NCBI GenBank assembly: GCA_002304735.1
Contig: DBIU01000107.1
Location: 4,557 to 29,666, forward strand
DNA from: Ruminococcaceae bacterium UBA794
GTDB lineage: Bacteria; Bacillota; Clostridia; Oscillospirales; Ruminococcaceae
Length of the DNA: 25,110 nucleotides
Reading direction: 5' to 3'
Position numbers and translations under genes: made by a program
The notes under the pieces: generated by a model
Database searches by the model: none
Seen by the model: only the letters and a program-made list of their open reading frames with translations
What the model was told of the DNA's origin: nothing
Shown: positions 1-7,377 of the stretch, piece by piece
Layout of the letters: the number at the start of each line of letters is the position of its first letter
Position numbering within the stretch: position 1 is the first letter of the stretch

Positions 1-1719
1 TCTTACGACGATATGCCGCTTGCGTTCCGCCGTCACGCAACAAGCAAGGTCCTCGAAGCCGCCGACCTCGAAAATATCGTTACGCTCGGTTTTCGCGGCG
101 AGGCGCTCGCTTCCGTCTGCGCTTCGGCGAGAGTTGAAGCGCTCAGCAGGCGCGGCGTGGACAAGCTTGGCGTGCATTATCGCATCGAGGGCGCAGTGCC
201 TTATGAATACGAGAAAACAGGCTGCGCCGAGGGAACGACCATAATTATCCGCGACCTTTTCTTCAACACTCCCGCAAGGCTGAAATTCCTCAAAAAGGAC
301 GTTACCGAGGGGAATTACTGCGCCGCGGTTGTCGAAAAGCTCGCTCTTTCGCACCCGAAGGTATCGTTTAGATTTATCCGCGACGGAAAGCAAACGCTCC
401 TCACGTCGGGCGACGGAAGCTTTTACAGCGCCATTCACGCGGTTTTCGGAAAGCAGTTCGCCGCGTCGATGATTCCCGTTGAGAATATTTACCGCGAAAT
501 CGAGGTTGCGGGTTACGTCAGTTCGCCGCTTTTCACGAAATCAAACCGTTCTCAGCAGAATTTTTTCGTGAACGGAAGAAGCGTTAAAAGCCCCGTTTGC
601 AGCGCCGCCCTCGAAGAAGCGTTCCGCAATAACATTATGGTCGGGAAGTTTCCCGCGTGCGTTTTGTGCATAAATCTCGACCCTGTTGACCTTGACGCGA
701 ACATTTCTCCCGCGAAAACGGAGGTTCGCTTCTCAAACGAAAAAGCGGTCTTTGACGCGGTGTATTTTACCGTGAAAAACGGTGTTATGGGTTATAACGA
801 GAGCCGCGAAATCAAGCTCGACGATACCGCCGAGGAAGCCGAGAAACCGACCGTTTCCATTCCGGTGGGCAGGGAGATTTTTTCCGTTCCCACGGCGAAG
901 CCCGACGAAGAAAGCTTTTTCAAAATGAGCACGCCGTTCGAGTTTCCCGAGGTGAAAAGGGACGCGGAGCAGGAGGTTATCGCGGAGGTTATCACGCCGA
1001 TTGCCGTGAAGAAAGCCGAAATCGCCGAAGCGGAGCAGACCGAGCTTGCGGGATTTTCGTTCATCACGGAGAAGTCGTTTGAAAAGCGCGAAAAGGCTCC
1101 CGAAGCGGCTCCCGAAGCGCCGAAAGCTCCCGCCGAAACCGAAATTTCAGCCGAGAATATCCGCGTTATCGGCGAGCTTTTCAAGACGTATATCCTCTGC
1201 GAGAGCGACGACACGCTTGTTCTCATCGACAAGCACGCGGCTCACGAGCGCATTAACTTCGAGCGCTTCAAAAAAGCCGTCAATATCCACGGTCAGCTTC
1301 TTATCGAGCCTTGTCCCGTCTATCTTTCACCGGAGGAATACGACGCGGTGAAAATGTTCGCGGAGAAGCTCGAAAACGTCGGTATTCTGCTGAAATTCGA
1401 GGATAACGGAAAGGTTCTCGTCGAGGGAGTTCCGCAGTCGCTTGAGGAATGTAATCCGGAAGAACTGCTCCAAAGTATATCCGAAACGCTCGCGCTCGGA
1501 AGCGACAACGCGGAGGGTATGCTCTTTGACGACGTTCTGCACACAATGGCTTGCAAGGCGAGTATCCGCGCGAACGAAAATCAGAGTATATCGGAGCTTG
1601 CTTATCTCGCGAAAATGGTTCTCGGCGACAGAAATATCCGCTATTGCCCGCACGGACGGCCTGTTATCACACAGATTTCAAAGCGGCAGATTGAGAAATA
1701 TTTCGGGAGAATTGTTTGA
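1..1719 (+). CDS. mutL: DNA mismatch repair protein MutL (5' end missing)
   Basis: MutL couples mismatch recognition by MutS to strand incision. The reading frame is open from base 1, so roughly the first 65-70 residues, including the first ATPase motif, lie outside the window; the ATG at 13 is internal. Codons are counted from base 1. The GHKL ATPase motif GFRGEAL is at codons 30-36. A variable Ala/Pro/Glu-rich linker spans about codons 290-380, followed by the C-terminal dimerisation/endonuclease domain. That domain carries DKHAAHERINFE at codons 410-421, matching the DQHA(X)2E(X)4E metal-site motif with Lys for Gln. ACKASIRAN (from 517) and CPHGRP (549-554) are the other conserved C-terminal motifs. 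These mark it as the nicking type of MutL found in bacteria without MutH. The stop lies one base before the miaA start, so the two genes are very probably co-transcribed. Confidence 0.97.
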   Translation, partial: SYDDMPLAFRRHATSKVLEAADLENIVTLGFRGEALASVCASARVEALSRRGVDKLGVHYRIEGAVPYEYEKTGCAEGTTIIIRDLFFNTPARLKFLKKDVTEGNYCAAVVEKLALSHPKVSFRFIRDGKQTLLTSGDGSFYSAIHAVFGKQFAASMIPVENIYREIEVAGYVSSPLFTKSNRSQQNFFVNGRSVKSPVCSAALEEAFRNNIMVGKFPACVLCINLDPVDLDANISPAKTEVRFSNEKAVFDAVYFTVKNGVMGYNESREIKLDDTAEEAEKPTVSIPVGREIFSVPTAKPDEESFFKMSTPFEFPEVKRDAEQEVIAEVITPIAVKKAEIAEAEQTELAGFSFITEKSFEKREKAPEAAPEAPKAPAETEISAENIRVIGELFKTYILCESDDTLVLIDKHAAHERINFERFKKAVNIHGQLLIEPCPVYLSPEEYDAVKMFAEKLENVGILLKFEDNGKVLVEGVPQSLEECNPEELLQSISETLALGSDNAEGMLFDDVLHTMACKASIRANENQSISELAYLAKMVLGDRNIRYCPHGRPVITQISKRQIEKYFGRIV

Positions 1720-1720
1720 G

Positions 1721-2656
1721 ATGAACAAGATTATCGTTGTCAGCGGACCGACCGCCTCGGGGAAAACCGCGCTTGCGGTCGAGCTTGCGAAAATCTACGG
1801 CGGCGAGGTTATTTCCGCCGATTCAATGCAGATTTACACCGATATGGACGTCGCTTCCGCAAAAGCGACTCCCGAAGAAATGCAGGGTGTTCCGCATCAC
1901 CTTATGAACTTCCTCGACCCCGCGGAGAGCTTTTCCGTGGCGGATTTTGTCGCGCTATGCGATAAAACTGCGCGGGAAATTCTGTCGCGCGGAAAAATCC
2001 CGATAATCTGCGGCGGCACGGGGCTTTATATCTCCTCGTTTGTCGATAACATCACGTTCGACGACAGCGCGGGGGACTTCGCTTTTCGCGAGGAAATGCG
2101 GAAATTTGCCGAGGAAAACGGCGCGGCGGCGCTTCTCGAAAAGCTTCGCGAGGTCGACCCCGAAACCGCTTCAACGCTTCACGAAAACAACATAGGGCGC
2201 GTTATCCGAGCGCTCGAGGTGTACAAAACCACAGGTCACACCATTTCCGAGGCTAAGAAAAACTCGCGGCTTAAGCCCTCTCCTTACGATTTCGTGATGA
2301 TTACGCTGGATTTCGCGGACCGCGAACAGCTTCGCCGCAGGATTAACGAGCGCGTTGACAAAATGGCTGAGAACGGGCTTGTCGACGAGGCGAAAGCCTG
2401 CTTTCTTCAGGAAAATCGCCCGACGGCAGCGCAGGCTATCGGCTGCAAGGAGCTTTATCCGTATTTCCGCGGCGAGAAATCGCTCTCGGAGTGCCTTGAC
2501 GAGCTTAAGCTCCGCACTCGTCAATATGCAAAGCGGCAGCTTACTTGGTTTCGGCGGGATAAAAGATTTGTCCCAGTTATTATTAATCCTGATGATGATT
2601 TTCAACAAATTGTTGAAAAAGCAAAGGCGATTATCGACGGCGGTTTGCATAAATAA
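1721..2656 (+). CDS. miaA: tRNA dimethylallyltransferase MiaA
   Basis: MiaA transfers a dimethylallyl group from dimethylallyl diphosphate to the N6 of A37 in tRNAs that read codons starting with U. The 311-residue product has the usual family length. It starts with the P-loop GPTASGKT (residues 9-16), followed by the conserved DSMQIY and GVPHH segments and GGTGLYI. The C-terminal part carries AQAIGCKEL and RQYAKRQLTWFRRD, typical of the tRNA-binding and anticodon-loop-recognition region. The ATG at 1721 is one base after the mutL stop, with a GGGAG ribosome site about 12 bases upstream inside mutL. An in-frame extension reaches back to about 1442 but overlaps mutL and lacks family similarity, so I rejected it. 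The order mutL-miaA-hfq is common in Clostridia. A strong terminator follows at 2689-2719. Confidence 0.97.
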   Translation: MNKIIVVSGPTASGKTALAVELAKIYGGEVISADSMQIYTDMDVASAKATPEEMQGVPHHLMNFLDPAESFSVADFVALCDKTAREILSRGKIPIICGGTGLYISSFVDNITFDDSAGDFAFREEMRKFAEENGAAALLEKLREVDPETASTLHENNIGRVIRALEVYKTTGHTISEAKKNSRLKPSPYDFVMITLDFADREQLRRRINERVDKMAENGLVDEAKACFLQENRPTAAQAIGCKELYPYFRGEKSLSECLDELKLRTRQYAKRQLTWFRRDKRFVPVIINPDDDFQQIVEKAKAIIDGGLHK

Positions 2657-2688
2657 TGGATTATTTTGTTAAATATGGAATAAGATGT

Positions 2689-2719
2689 AAATTGCGGGCG
2701 CTTTTCCGCAATTTTTTTT
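2689..2719 (+). terminator. Rho-independent terminator after miaA
   Basis: A perfect 9-bp stem, AAATTGCGG (2689-2697) with CCGCAATTT (2706-2714), has an 8-base loop and runs into eight consecutive T (2712-2719). It lies 33 bases after the miaA stop and should end the mutL-miaA transcript, so hfq needs its own promoter. Confidence 0.9.
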
Positions 2720-2750
2720 GAAAATAATTATGAAAAATTTCAAAAAACAG

Positions 2751-2779
2751 TAGCAATTTTCAGAAAAGTATGTTATACT
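2751..2779 (+). promoter_or_regulatory. Extended -10 promoter of hfq
   Basis: TGTTATACT at 2771-2779 is an extended -10 element. The -35 box, TAGCAA at 2751-2756, is weak (3 of 6 to consensus) and is spaced by 17 bp. The predicted transcript starts near 2786, giving a leader of about 90 bases before hfq. The box, spacer and -10 strongly resemble the promoter at 19698-19726; see findings. Confidence 0.7.
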
Positions 2780-2873
2780 ATTAATATATAGTTGGAGAGT
2801 GTTTGCTTTTTTGCGCCCTTTTGAGGCTGAGCGGCATTTCGTCACATAAAAATAGATAGAAAAGGTGATTGAT

Positions 2874-3119
2874 ATGGCTAAGGACATTAATCTTCAGGAC
2901 GTTTTCCTAAATCAGGCACGAAAGGACAGGATTCCCGTTACAATTTACATCACTAACGGTTTTCAGTTCAAGGGCATCGTTAAGGGATTTGACAACTATA
3001 CGGTTATTCTCGATACCGACGGTAAACAAAATTTGATTTATAAACACGCGATTTCTACGATTACTCCGTTTAAGCCTGTGTCTATTCTTGACGCTTATGA
3101 AAAGGAAGACGAGGAATAA
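2874..3119 (+). CDS. hfq: RNA chaperone Hfq
   Basis: Hfq is an Sm-like protein that forms hexameric rings and binds U-rich and A-rich RNA, helping small RNAs and mRNAs interact. The 81-residue product has the normal short Gram-positive length. It opens with NLQDVFLNQARKDRIPV, has the Sm1 strand region TNGFQFKGIVKGFDNYTV, and the Sm2 hallmark YKHAIS (residues 56-61) that shapes the uridine-binding proximal face. A short acidic tail (EKEDEE) follows. I chose the ATG at 2874 over the in-frame GTG at 2865 because AAAGGTG (2861-2867) is then a well-spaced ribosome site. The gene has its own promoter and a terminator-like hairpin at 3124-3149, so it may be largely monocistronic. Confidence 0.97.
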   Translation: MAKDINLQDVFLNQARKDRIPVTIYITNGFQFKGIVKGFDNYTVILDTDGKQNLIYKHAISTITPFKPVSILDAYEKEDEE

Positions 3120-3123
3120 TTTT

Positions 3124-3149
3124 CGATTTTACGCAAAATCGCGCTTTTT
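3124..3149 (+). terminator. Short terminator/attenuator after hfq
   Basis: CGATTTT (3124-3130) pairs perfectly with AAAATCG (3135-3141) around the 4-base loop ACGC, and five T follow at 3145-3149. The stem is AT-rich and 7 bp long, so it may only partly end transcription before the HlyD-like gene. Confidence 0.6.
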
Positions 3150-3167
3150 CACTGAGGGGTGAACGTA

Positions 3168-4379
3168 TTGAATTCCGCCTGGACAAGAACGATTATCGCT
3201 GTTTTGTCTGTTTTTGTTATTCTGGTCGCGGTAGGACAGGTCTTTTTCGCGGGCGGAGCTAAAATTACCACCGAAACAACCTATAATTACGGATACGACG
3301 CGGAAATTCCTTTCGAGGGCGTTATTCTCCGCGATGAAACCGTGATATATAACTCCGGCTCGGGCGTTCTCAGCTATGAGCACGAGGACGGCGTTAAGGC
3401 GGGGAAAAGCACCGTTATTGCGCGCCGATATAAGAACGACGGCGACGTAGCTTATCTTAGGGAGATTGACCGGCTTAAGGAGCAGATTAGTATGCTCGAG
3501 AGCGCTGAAACCCTTATCGGAACGGATAATTCGCAGCTTGAGGCGATTTCCGCTCAGATTAACGAGAGCCATTCCGGAATGATTGACTATATTCTGAACG
3601 GCGATTTCTTGTCGGCTTCAAGCGAGCGTAGCAAGCTTCTCTGCGCGATGTGCAAGAGAGAAATTACGCTTAAGGAGAGCGGAGGTTACGCTGAGAAAAA
3701 GAAGGAGCTTCAAGGGGAAATATCCGAGCTTGAGGCGATGATTTCGGGCGACGTTCAGGAGATTACTGCGGGTGGCACGGGCTATTTTGTAAGCTCCGTC
3801 GATGGATACGAAGGCGAATTTGGCTATTCGGACGTCGATAAAATGACCGAGGAAACGATTGAAAGCGTTATTGATAATCCGAAAAAATCCGGCGGTAAAA
3901 ACGCGATAGGAAAGCTGATTTCCGACTTCCACTGGAGGGCGGCGGCGGTTATCGAAAACGAGAAGATGTTCGGGATTTACGAGGGCGGAACGGCTACTTT
4001 GCGAGTAGGTTCGGGACAGCGGCAGTATGAAACCGAGGTCGTTTCCGTGAAAAATCTCGGGAACGGAAAGTCAATCTATATTTTCGAGGGCGATAACTTT
4101 GTTTCAAACGCCGTGGAGAGCCGCGTCGCGAGCTTTAAGCTTGTGGTTAAGAGCTACGGCGGACTGAGAGTTCCGAGAACGGCGCTTCATTACGATGAAA
4201 ACGAGCAGCGCGGCGTGTTTGTACTTCGCGGGCAGACGCTTGTTTTCAAGAAGGTAGAGGTCGTTTACTGGGGCGAGGGATACGTTATCTGCTCGCAGGT
4301 GAAGGACGACGAGTATTTGAAGCTTTACGATAAAATTGTTGTCGAGGGCAAGGATTTGTACGATGGAAAGGTTATTTGA
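3168..4379 (+). CDS. HlyD-like membrane-anchored adaptor, orphan
   Basis: This is a predicted single-pass envelope protein of about 403 residues resembling HlyD/membrane-fusion adaptors. A hydrophobic N-terminal anchor (about residues 7-27, after NSAWTRT) is followed by a lipoyl/barrel-like segment with AEIPFEGVILRDE and SGSGVLSYEHEDG. A helical hairpin region includes YLREIDRLKEQISMLE, and a second beta-rich part includes GYFVSSVDGYEGEF. The C-terminal segment (VPRTALHYDE, GVFVLRGQTLVFKKVEV) looks like the membrane-proximal domain of such adaptors. No transporter or outer-membrane partner is adjacent, and a Gram-positive cell has no TolC, so classical efflux is unlikely. I prefer the TTG at 3168, because GAGGGGTG at 3154-3161 is well spaced for it and overlaps the alternative GTG at 3159. 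The gene overlaps yggS by 17 bases and lies in the sepF/divIVA neighbourhood, so a role in envelope or division biology is an inference. Confidence 0.75.
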   Translation: MNSAWTRTIIAVLSVFVILVAVGQVFFAGGAKITTETTYNYGYDAEIPFEGVILRDETVIYNSGSGVLSYEHEDGVKAGKSTVIARRYKNDGDVAYLREIDRLKEQISMLESAETLIGTDNSQLEAISAQINESHSGMIDYILNGDFLSASSERSKLLCAMCKREITLKESGGYAEKKKELQGEISELEAMISGDVQEITAGGTGYFVSSVDGYEGEFGYSDVDKMTEETIESVIDNPKKSGGKNAIGKLISDFHWRAAAVIENEKMFGIYEGGTATLRVGSGQRQYETEVVSVKNLGNGKSIYIFEGDNFVSNAVESRVASFKLVVKSYGGLRVPRTALHYDENEQRGVFVLRGQTLVFKKVEVVYWGEGYVICSQVKDDEYLKLYDKIVVEGKDLYDGKVI

Positions 4380-5076
4380 CGGCGGCGAATTTGAGGATAT
4401 ACGCGAGAATTACAAGCGTATTTCCGACAATATAAACGAAGCCGCGATAAAAGCGGGCAGAACCGATAAGCCGAGGTTTATGGCGGTTACGAAAACCGTT
4501 CCGCCCGAACGAGTGAATTTTGCGATTGGTCTGGGGATTGATTTGCTGGGCGAAAATCGCGTTCAGGAGTATCTCGAAAAGCGCGAGGCTTACGCTCCCG
4601 CCGAGGTTCACTTCATCGGTGCGCTTCAGACAAACAAAGTGAAGTACATTATTGATAAGGTATCAATGATTCATTCCGTGAACAGCGTTCATCTCGCGGA
4701 GGAAATTAACCGCCGCGCCGCTTCCCACGGTTTGACTATGGATATACTCGCCGAGATAAATATAGGCGGCGAGGAAACTAAAAGCGGTATTTCGCGCGAG
4801 GACGCAAGCGTTCTGCTGCGCGGTCTGGGCGGGCTTTCAAACGTTCGGCTCAGAGGTCTGATGGCAATTCCGCCTCCCGGCTGCGGGGAAAAGCCTTTCG
4901 CGGATATGCGCGAGCTTTTCGAGCAAACGAGAGAAACGCTGTTGGACGAAAAAAGGGGCGCGTTCGATACGCTTTCGATGGGTATGTCGGGAGATTATCA
5001 AACCGCGATTAAATTCGGGGCAACCATTGTTCGGATTGGTTCAGCACTTTTCGGACAAAGGAAATATCCTGTGTAA
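4363..5076 (+). CDS. yggS: PLP homeostasis protein YggS/YlmE family
   Basis: This family of single-domain fold-type III PLP-binding proteins keeps vitamin B6 and amino-acid pools balanced and has no known enzymatic reaction. The 237 residues match the family length. The PLP lysine is K44 in FMAVTKTVPP. Other family blocks are GENRVQEY, HFIGALQTNKVKYI (usually HFIGxLQxNK) and the C-terminal phosphate-binding segment LSMGMSGDYQTAIKFG followed by VRIGSALFG. The ATG at 4363 overlaps the end of the HlyD-like gene by 17 bases and has AAGGA at 4350-4354 as ribosome site, so the two are translationally linked. In Bacillus the orthologue ylmE sits directly upstream of sepF, as here. Confidence 0.95.
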   Translation: MERLFDGGEFEDIRENYKRISDNINEAAIKAGRTDKPRFMAVTKTVPPERVNFAIGLGIDLLGENRVQEYLEKREAYAPAEVHFIGALQTNKVKYIIDKVSMIHSVNSVHLAEEINRRAASHGLTMDILAEINIGGEETKSGISREDASVLLRGLGGLSNVRLRGLMAIPPPGCGEKPFADMRELFEQTRETLLDEKRGAFDTLSMGMSGDYQTAIKFGATIVRIGSALFGQRKYPV

Positions 5077-5112
5077 GCAGGGAAATATATAAATAATTGG
5101 GAGGAAATAAAA

Positions 5113-5562
5113 ATGGGCAACTTTTTCAAGAACATCTTCGGTACGGGCGACGAGAACGAGGGATTTGTTGATTACGAGGAGAACGCAGGCTCTTACGATA
5201 CCACTTCTAATGCGGTAACGAACGAGGAAGCGGGCTATTCTTCCGATTTCGGTTCCTCTAAGAGCGACAGCTTCGGCTCAAGCTCCAAGTACATCAATCT
5301 TCACAGCGCGGGTATTCCCAAGCTCACAATTCTCAAGCCCAAGAGCTACGAGGAGGTTATGAGCGACGCGGTTGACCTGCTTCGCGAGGGTACTATCATT
5401 ATCCTCAACCTCAACGGAATAGACAGCGAAATTTCTATGAGAATCGTTGACTTTATGACGGGCGTTACCGCGGCTTTCGAGGGCAGAATTAAGCGCATCG
5501 AAACATTCTGCTATGCGGCTGCTCCGAAGAATGTTGATTGGATTAACAATATCGAGGACTAA
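5113..5562 (+). CDS. sepF: Cell division protein SepF
   Basis: SepF binds the C-terminal tail of FtsZ, polymerises into rings or arcs and anchors the Z-ring to the membrane. The product is 149 residues long, typical of the family. An N-terminal amphipathic start (MGNFFKNIFG) fits the membrane-binding helix. A Ser/Gly/Asp-rich linker covers about residues 15-60. The conserved alpha/beta core follows, with KLTILKPKSYEEV, EGTIIILNLNGID, RIVDFMTG and the glycine-containing turn AAFEGRIKRIE. The start has a strong ribosome site (GGGAGGAAAT just upstream). It lies between yggS and ylmH, the standard division-cluster position. No ylmG/YggT gene follows, unlike in Bacillus. Confidence 0.95.
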   Translation: MGNFFKNIFGTGDENEGFVDYEENAGSYDTTSNAVTNEEAGYSSDFGSSKSDSFGSSSKYINLHSAGIPKLTILKPKSYEEVMSDAVDLLREGTIIILNLNGIDSEISMRIVDFMTGVTAAFEGRIKRIETFCYAAAPKNVDWINNIED

Positions 5563-5579
5563 TCCTTTCGGAGATTTTT

Positions 5580-6344
5580 ATGGCATTGGAACAAAACGAG
5601 CGGTTTCTGTCCGCGCATATCTCGGATTTATGCAGGAAAAGCAGAAATTCGGGTGTGCCGAGATTTTCGTCTTTCCTCAATGAGCGCGAGGCGATTATCG
5701 CAGCCGAAGCGGCGCGGGCAGAACGCTCTTGTCCCGTGTTTTACGGGGGATACGACGGCGCGGCAAGGACCGTCTGCGGCTTTTTTGAGCAGACTTTTGC
5801 CGAGGATTTCGATGAAAGCGCGCGAAACGGGCTTTTCCCCGTGAGCGCCGTTACGTTTTCGTTCCGAAGCTGCGACAGGCTTTCTCACCGCGACTTTCTC
5901 GGCGCTGTTCTCGGCGTCGGACTGAAGCGCGAGGCTGTCGGGGATATTGTGGTCAGCGAGGGAAGCGCGGTTGTGTTTTGCCTTGATATTGCGGCGGAGC
6001 TTGCGCTTGGTATTGATAAAGTCGGGAAAACGGGCGTTGTGGCTGAAAACGGCGTCGCTAAACCGATTATCAAACCCGAACCGCTTCAAATCTACGCTTC
6101 CGTTTCGTCGATGAGGCTCGATTGCATTGTCGGCGCTTGTATAAACGCTTCAAGAGATAAATCCGCGTCGCTCGTTAAATCGGGGCAGGTAAGTGCGGAT
6201 TTTTCGGTGTGCATTGAAGTAAGCGCGGCGGTTAAGGTGAATACCGTACTTTCAATCCGAGGGTACGGCAGGTTTCGTGTGTCGAAAATTGTCGGGGAAA
6301 CGCATAAGGGACGGCTTAAGGTCGTTATTGATAAGTTCGTTTAA
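5580..6344 (+). CDS. ylmH: YlmH family S4-domain RNA-binding protein
   Basis: YlmH is an RNA-binding protein linked to division genes by context and, in Bacillus, to ribosome quality control and rescue of peptidyl-tRNA-blocked 50S subunits. The 254-residue product has the family layout. The N-terminal region includes FSSFLNEREAIIAAEA and PVFYGGYDGAAR. A middle part has FRSCDRLSHRDFLGAVLGVGLKRE, matching the family pattern LxHRDFLGAxLxLGIxRxxxGDI. A C-terminal S4 domain (about 176-254) reads SSMRLDCIVGACINASRDKSASLVKSG and ends in RGYGRFRV. The gene starts 17 bases after sepF with a GGAG ribosome site. A hairpin-rich stretch follows before divIVA. Confidence 0.93.
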   Translation: MALEQNERFLSAHISDLCRKSRNSGVPRFSSFLNEREAIIAAEAARAERSCPVFYGGYDGAARTVCGFFEQTFAEDFDESARNGLFPVSAVTFSFRSCDRLSHRDFLGAVLGVGLKREAVGDIVVSEGSAVVFCLDIAAELALGIDKVGKTGVVAENGVAKPIIKPEPLQIYASVSSMRLDCIVGACINASRDKSASLVKSGQVSADFSVCIEVSAAVKVNTVLSIRGYGRFRVSKIVGETHKGRLKVVIDKFV

Positions 6345-6353
6345 CCTGCTTTT

Positions 6354-6446
6354 ATAGGAATTATGCACAAGATGTTGTCTATAATTCCTATGAACGCAGT
6401 CAGCCGCTTTGTCGGCACTGCCTTATTAGGCTCATATTTTCATATG
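6354..6446 (+). promoter_or_regulatory. Hairpin-rich leader between ylmH and divIVA
   Basis: The 116-base gap is unusually structured. An 11-bp perfect stem, ATAGGAATTAT (6354-6364) with ATAATTCCTAT (6381-6391), encloses an inner ACAA/TTGT pair. A second hairpin joins GCAGT (6396-6400) and GCCG (6403-6406) with CGGCACTGC (6413-6421). A small third hairpin, CATAT (6433-6437) with ATATG (6442-6446), ends at the divIVA ribosome site GGAAGGA (6446-6452). None is followed by a T-run, so these do not look like ordinary terminators. A processing site, a protein-binding leader or a translational control element are all possible. I do not recognise a known riboswitch. Confidence 0.5.
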
Positions 6447-6460
6447 GAAGGAAAAAATGT

Positions 6461-7354
6461 ATGAACGCAAAGGAAATTATTGCCAGAAAGTTTGAAAAAG
6501 CAGCATTTAACGGTTATAAAACCGAGGACGTCGATGAATTTCTTAAGGAAGTTTCAGACGAGTTTGCCGCTCTCCAGAAGGAAAAATCCGAGCTTGAGCG
6601 CAAGCTTGAGGTTCTCGCCGACAAAATACGCGAGTACCGCGAGGACGAGGACGCGCTCAAGGACGCTCTCCTTATCGCGCAGAAGCAGGGTAACGCTATC
6701 GTAGCGGAGTCTAAGGCTGCCGCTGAAAAGCATACCAAGGAAACGGACGAGGCTATTGAAAAGAAGCTTGCCGAAACTAAGGCGAGAGTTGACAGAACGG
6801 TCGGCGACGCGGACGAATATTCCCGCAAAACGCGCCAGAACGCCGATGAAACCGCCGCGAAGATTATCAAGGACGCAAACGACAAGGCTGCCGAAATCAA
6901 GGCGCTTATGGATAAGCAGCAGGAAATCCAGGAGAATATCCTCCGCGAAACCAGAATGAACGTTAACGAGTACAGAACCAAGGTTCTCGAAGAATATAAG
7001 GCGCATATTGCTTTGCTCGAGTCGCTTCCCGAAAAGTGCGAGGACGATTTCGTCAAGAGAGTTGCCGCTGAAGCTGAAAAGCGCGAGGAAGAGCGCAGAA
7101 AGCAGAAGGCAGCCGAGAACGCAAGGGCTGCGCAGAAGGCTGCCGTTGAGGCGAAAATAGCAGCGCAGAAGAAGGCTGAGGCTGATAAGAAAAAGGCTGC
7201 CGAGGAGCAGAAAAAGGCTGCTGAGGAGCCGTTTAAGGCTGTCGATGGCGACAACGGAAATACCACGGAAAATCTTCCGTTCTTTAACTCCGCTTCCGAC
7301 GCTAAGCCCCAGCGCCACAATGATTTGAAATTCGGCAAAAATAACAATAAATAA
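6461..7354 (+). CDS. divIVA: DivIVA-family coiled-coil polar/septal protein
   Basis: DivIVA senses negatively curved membrane at division sites and poles and recruits partner proteins. The conserved N-terminal lipid-binding domain is clear: ARKFEKAAFNGYKTEDVDEFL, with the FxGY-type loop at residues 16-19 and the VDEFL element just after. Long coiled-coil segments follow (about residues 35-75 and 90-190). From about residue 200 a highly charged Lys/Glu/Ala-rich stretch with many KKAAEE-like runs continues to about 255, before a short polar tail. At 297 residues it is longer than the Bacillus protein (about 164), mainly through this tail. The gene follows the structured leader and lies 23 bases before ileS, a classic neighbour in Firmicutes. 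Confidence 0.93.
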   Translation: MNAKEIIARKFEKAAFNGYKTEDVDEFLKEVSDEFAALQKEKSELERKLEVLADKIREYREDEDALKDALLIAQKQGNAIVAESKAAAEKHTKETDEAIEKKLAETKARVDRTVGDADEYSRKTRQNADETAAKIIKDANDKAAEIKALMDKQQEIQENILRETRMNVNEYRTKVLEEYKAHIALLESLPEKCEDDFVKRVAAEAEKREEERRKQKAAENARAAQKAAVEAKIAAQKKAEADKKKAAEEQKKAAEEPFKAVDGDNGNTTENLPFFNSASDAKPQRHNDLKFGKNNNK

Positions 7355-7377
7355 GAAAAATAACCGAGGAGATAACT

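Noticed and set aside
3159..3167. GTG at 3159 as the HlyD-like start
   Set aside because: It overlaps the ribosome site GAGGGGTG; the TTG at 3168 has correct spacing.
6514..7347. A 277-codon Ser/Ala/Leu-rich minus-strand frame opposite divIVA
   Set aside because: Its composition is the reverse complement of Lys/Glu/Ala codons of DivIVA; it shows no domain.
7355..7377. T-box riboswitch before ileS
   Set aside because: The gap is only 23 bases; no T-box sequence, specifier loop or antiterminator can fit. The proS leader also shows none.
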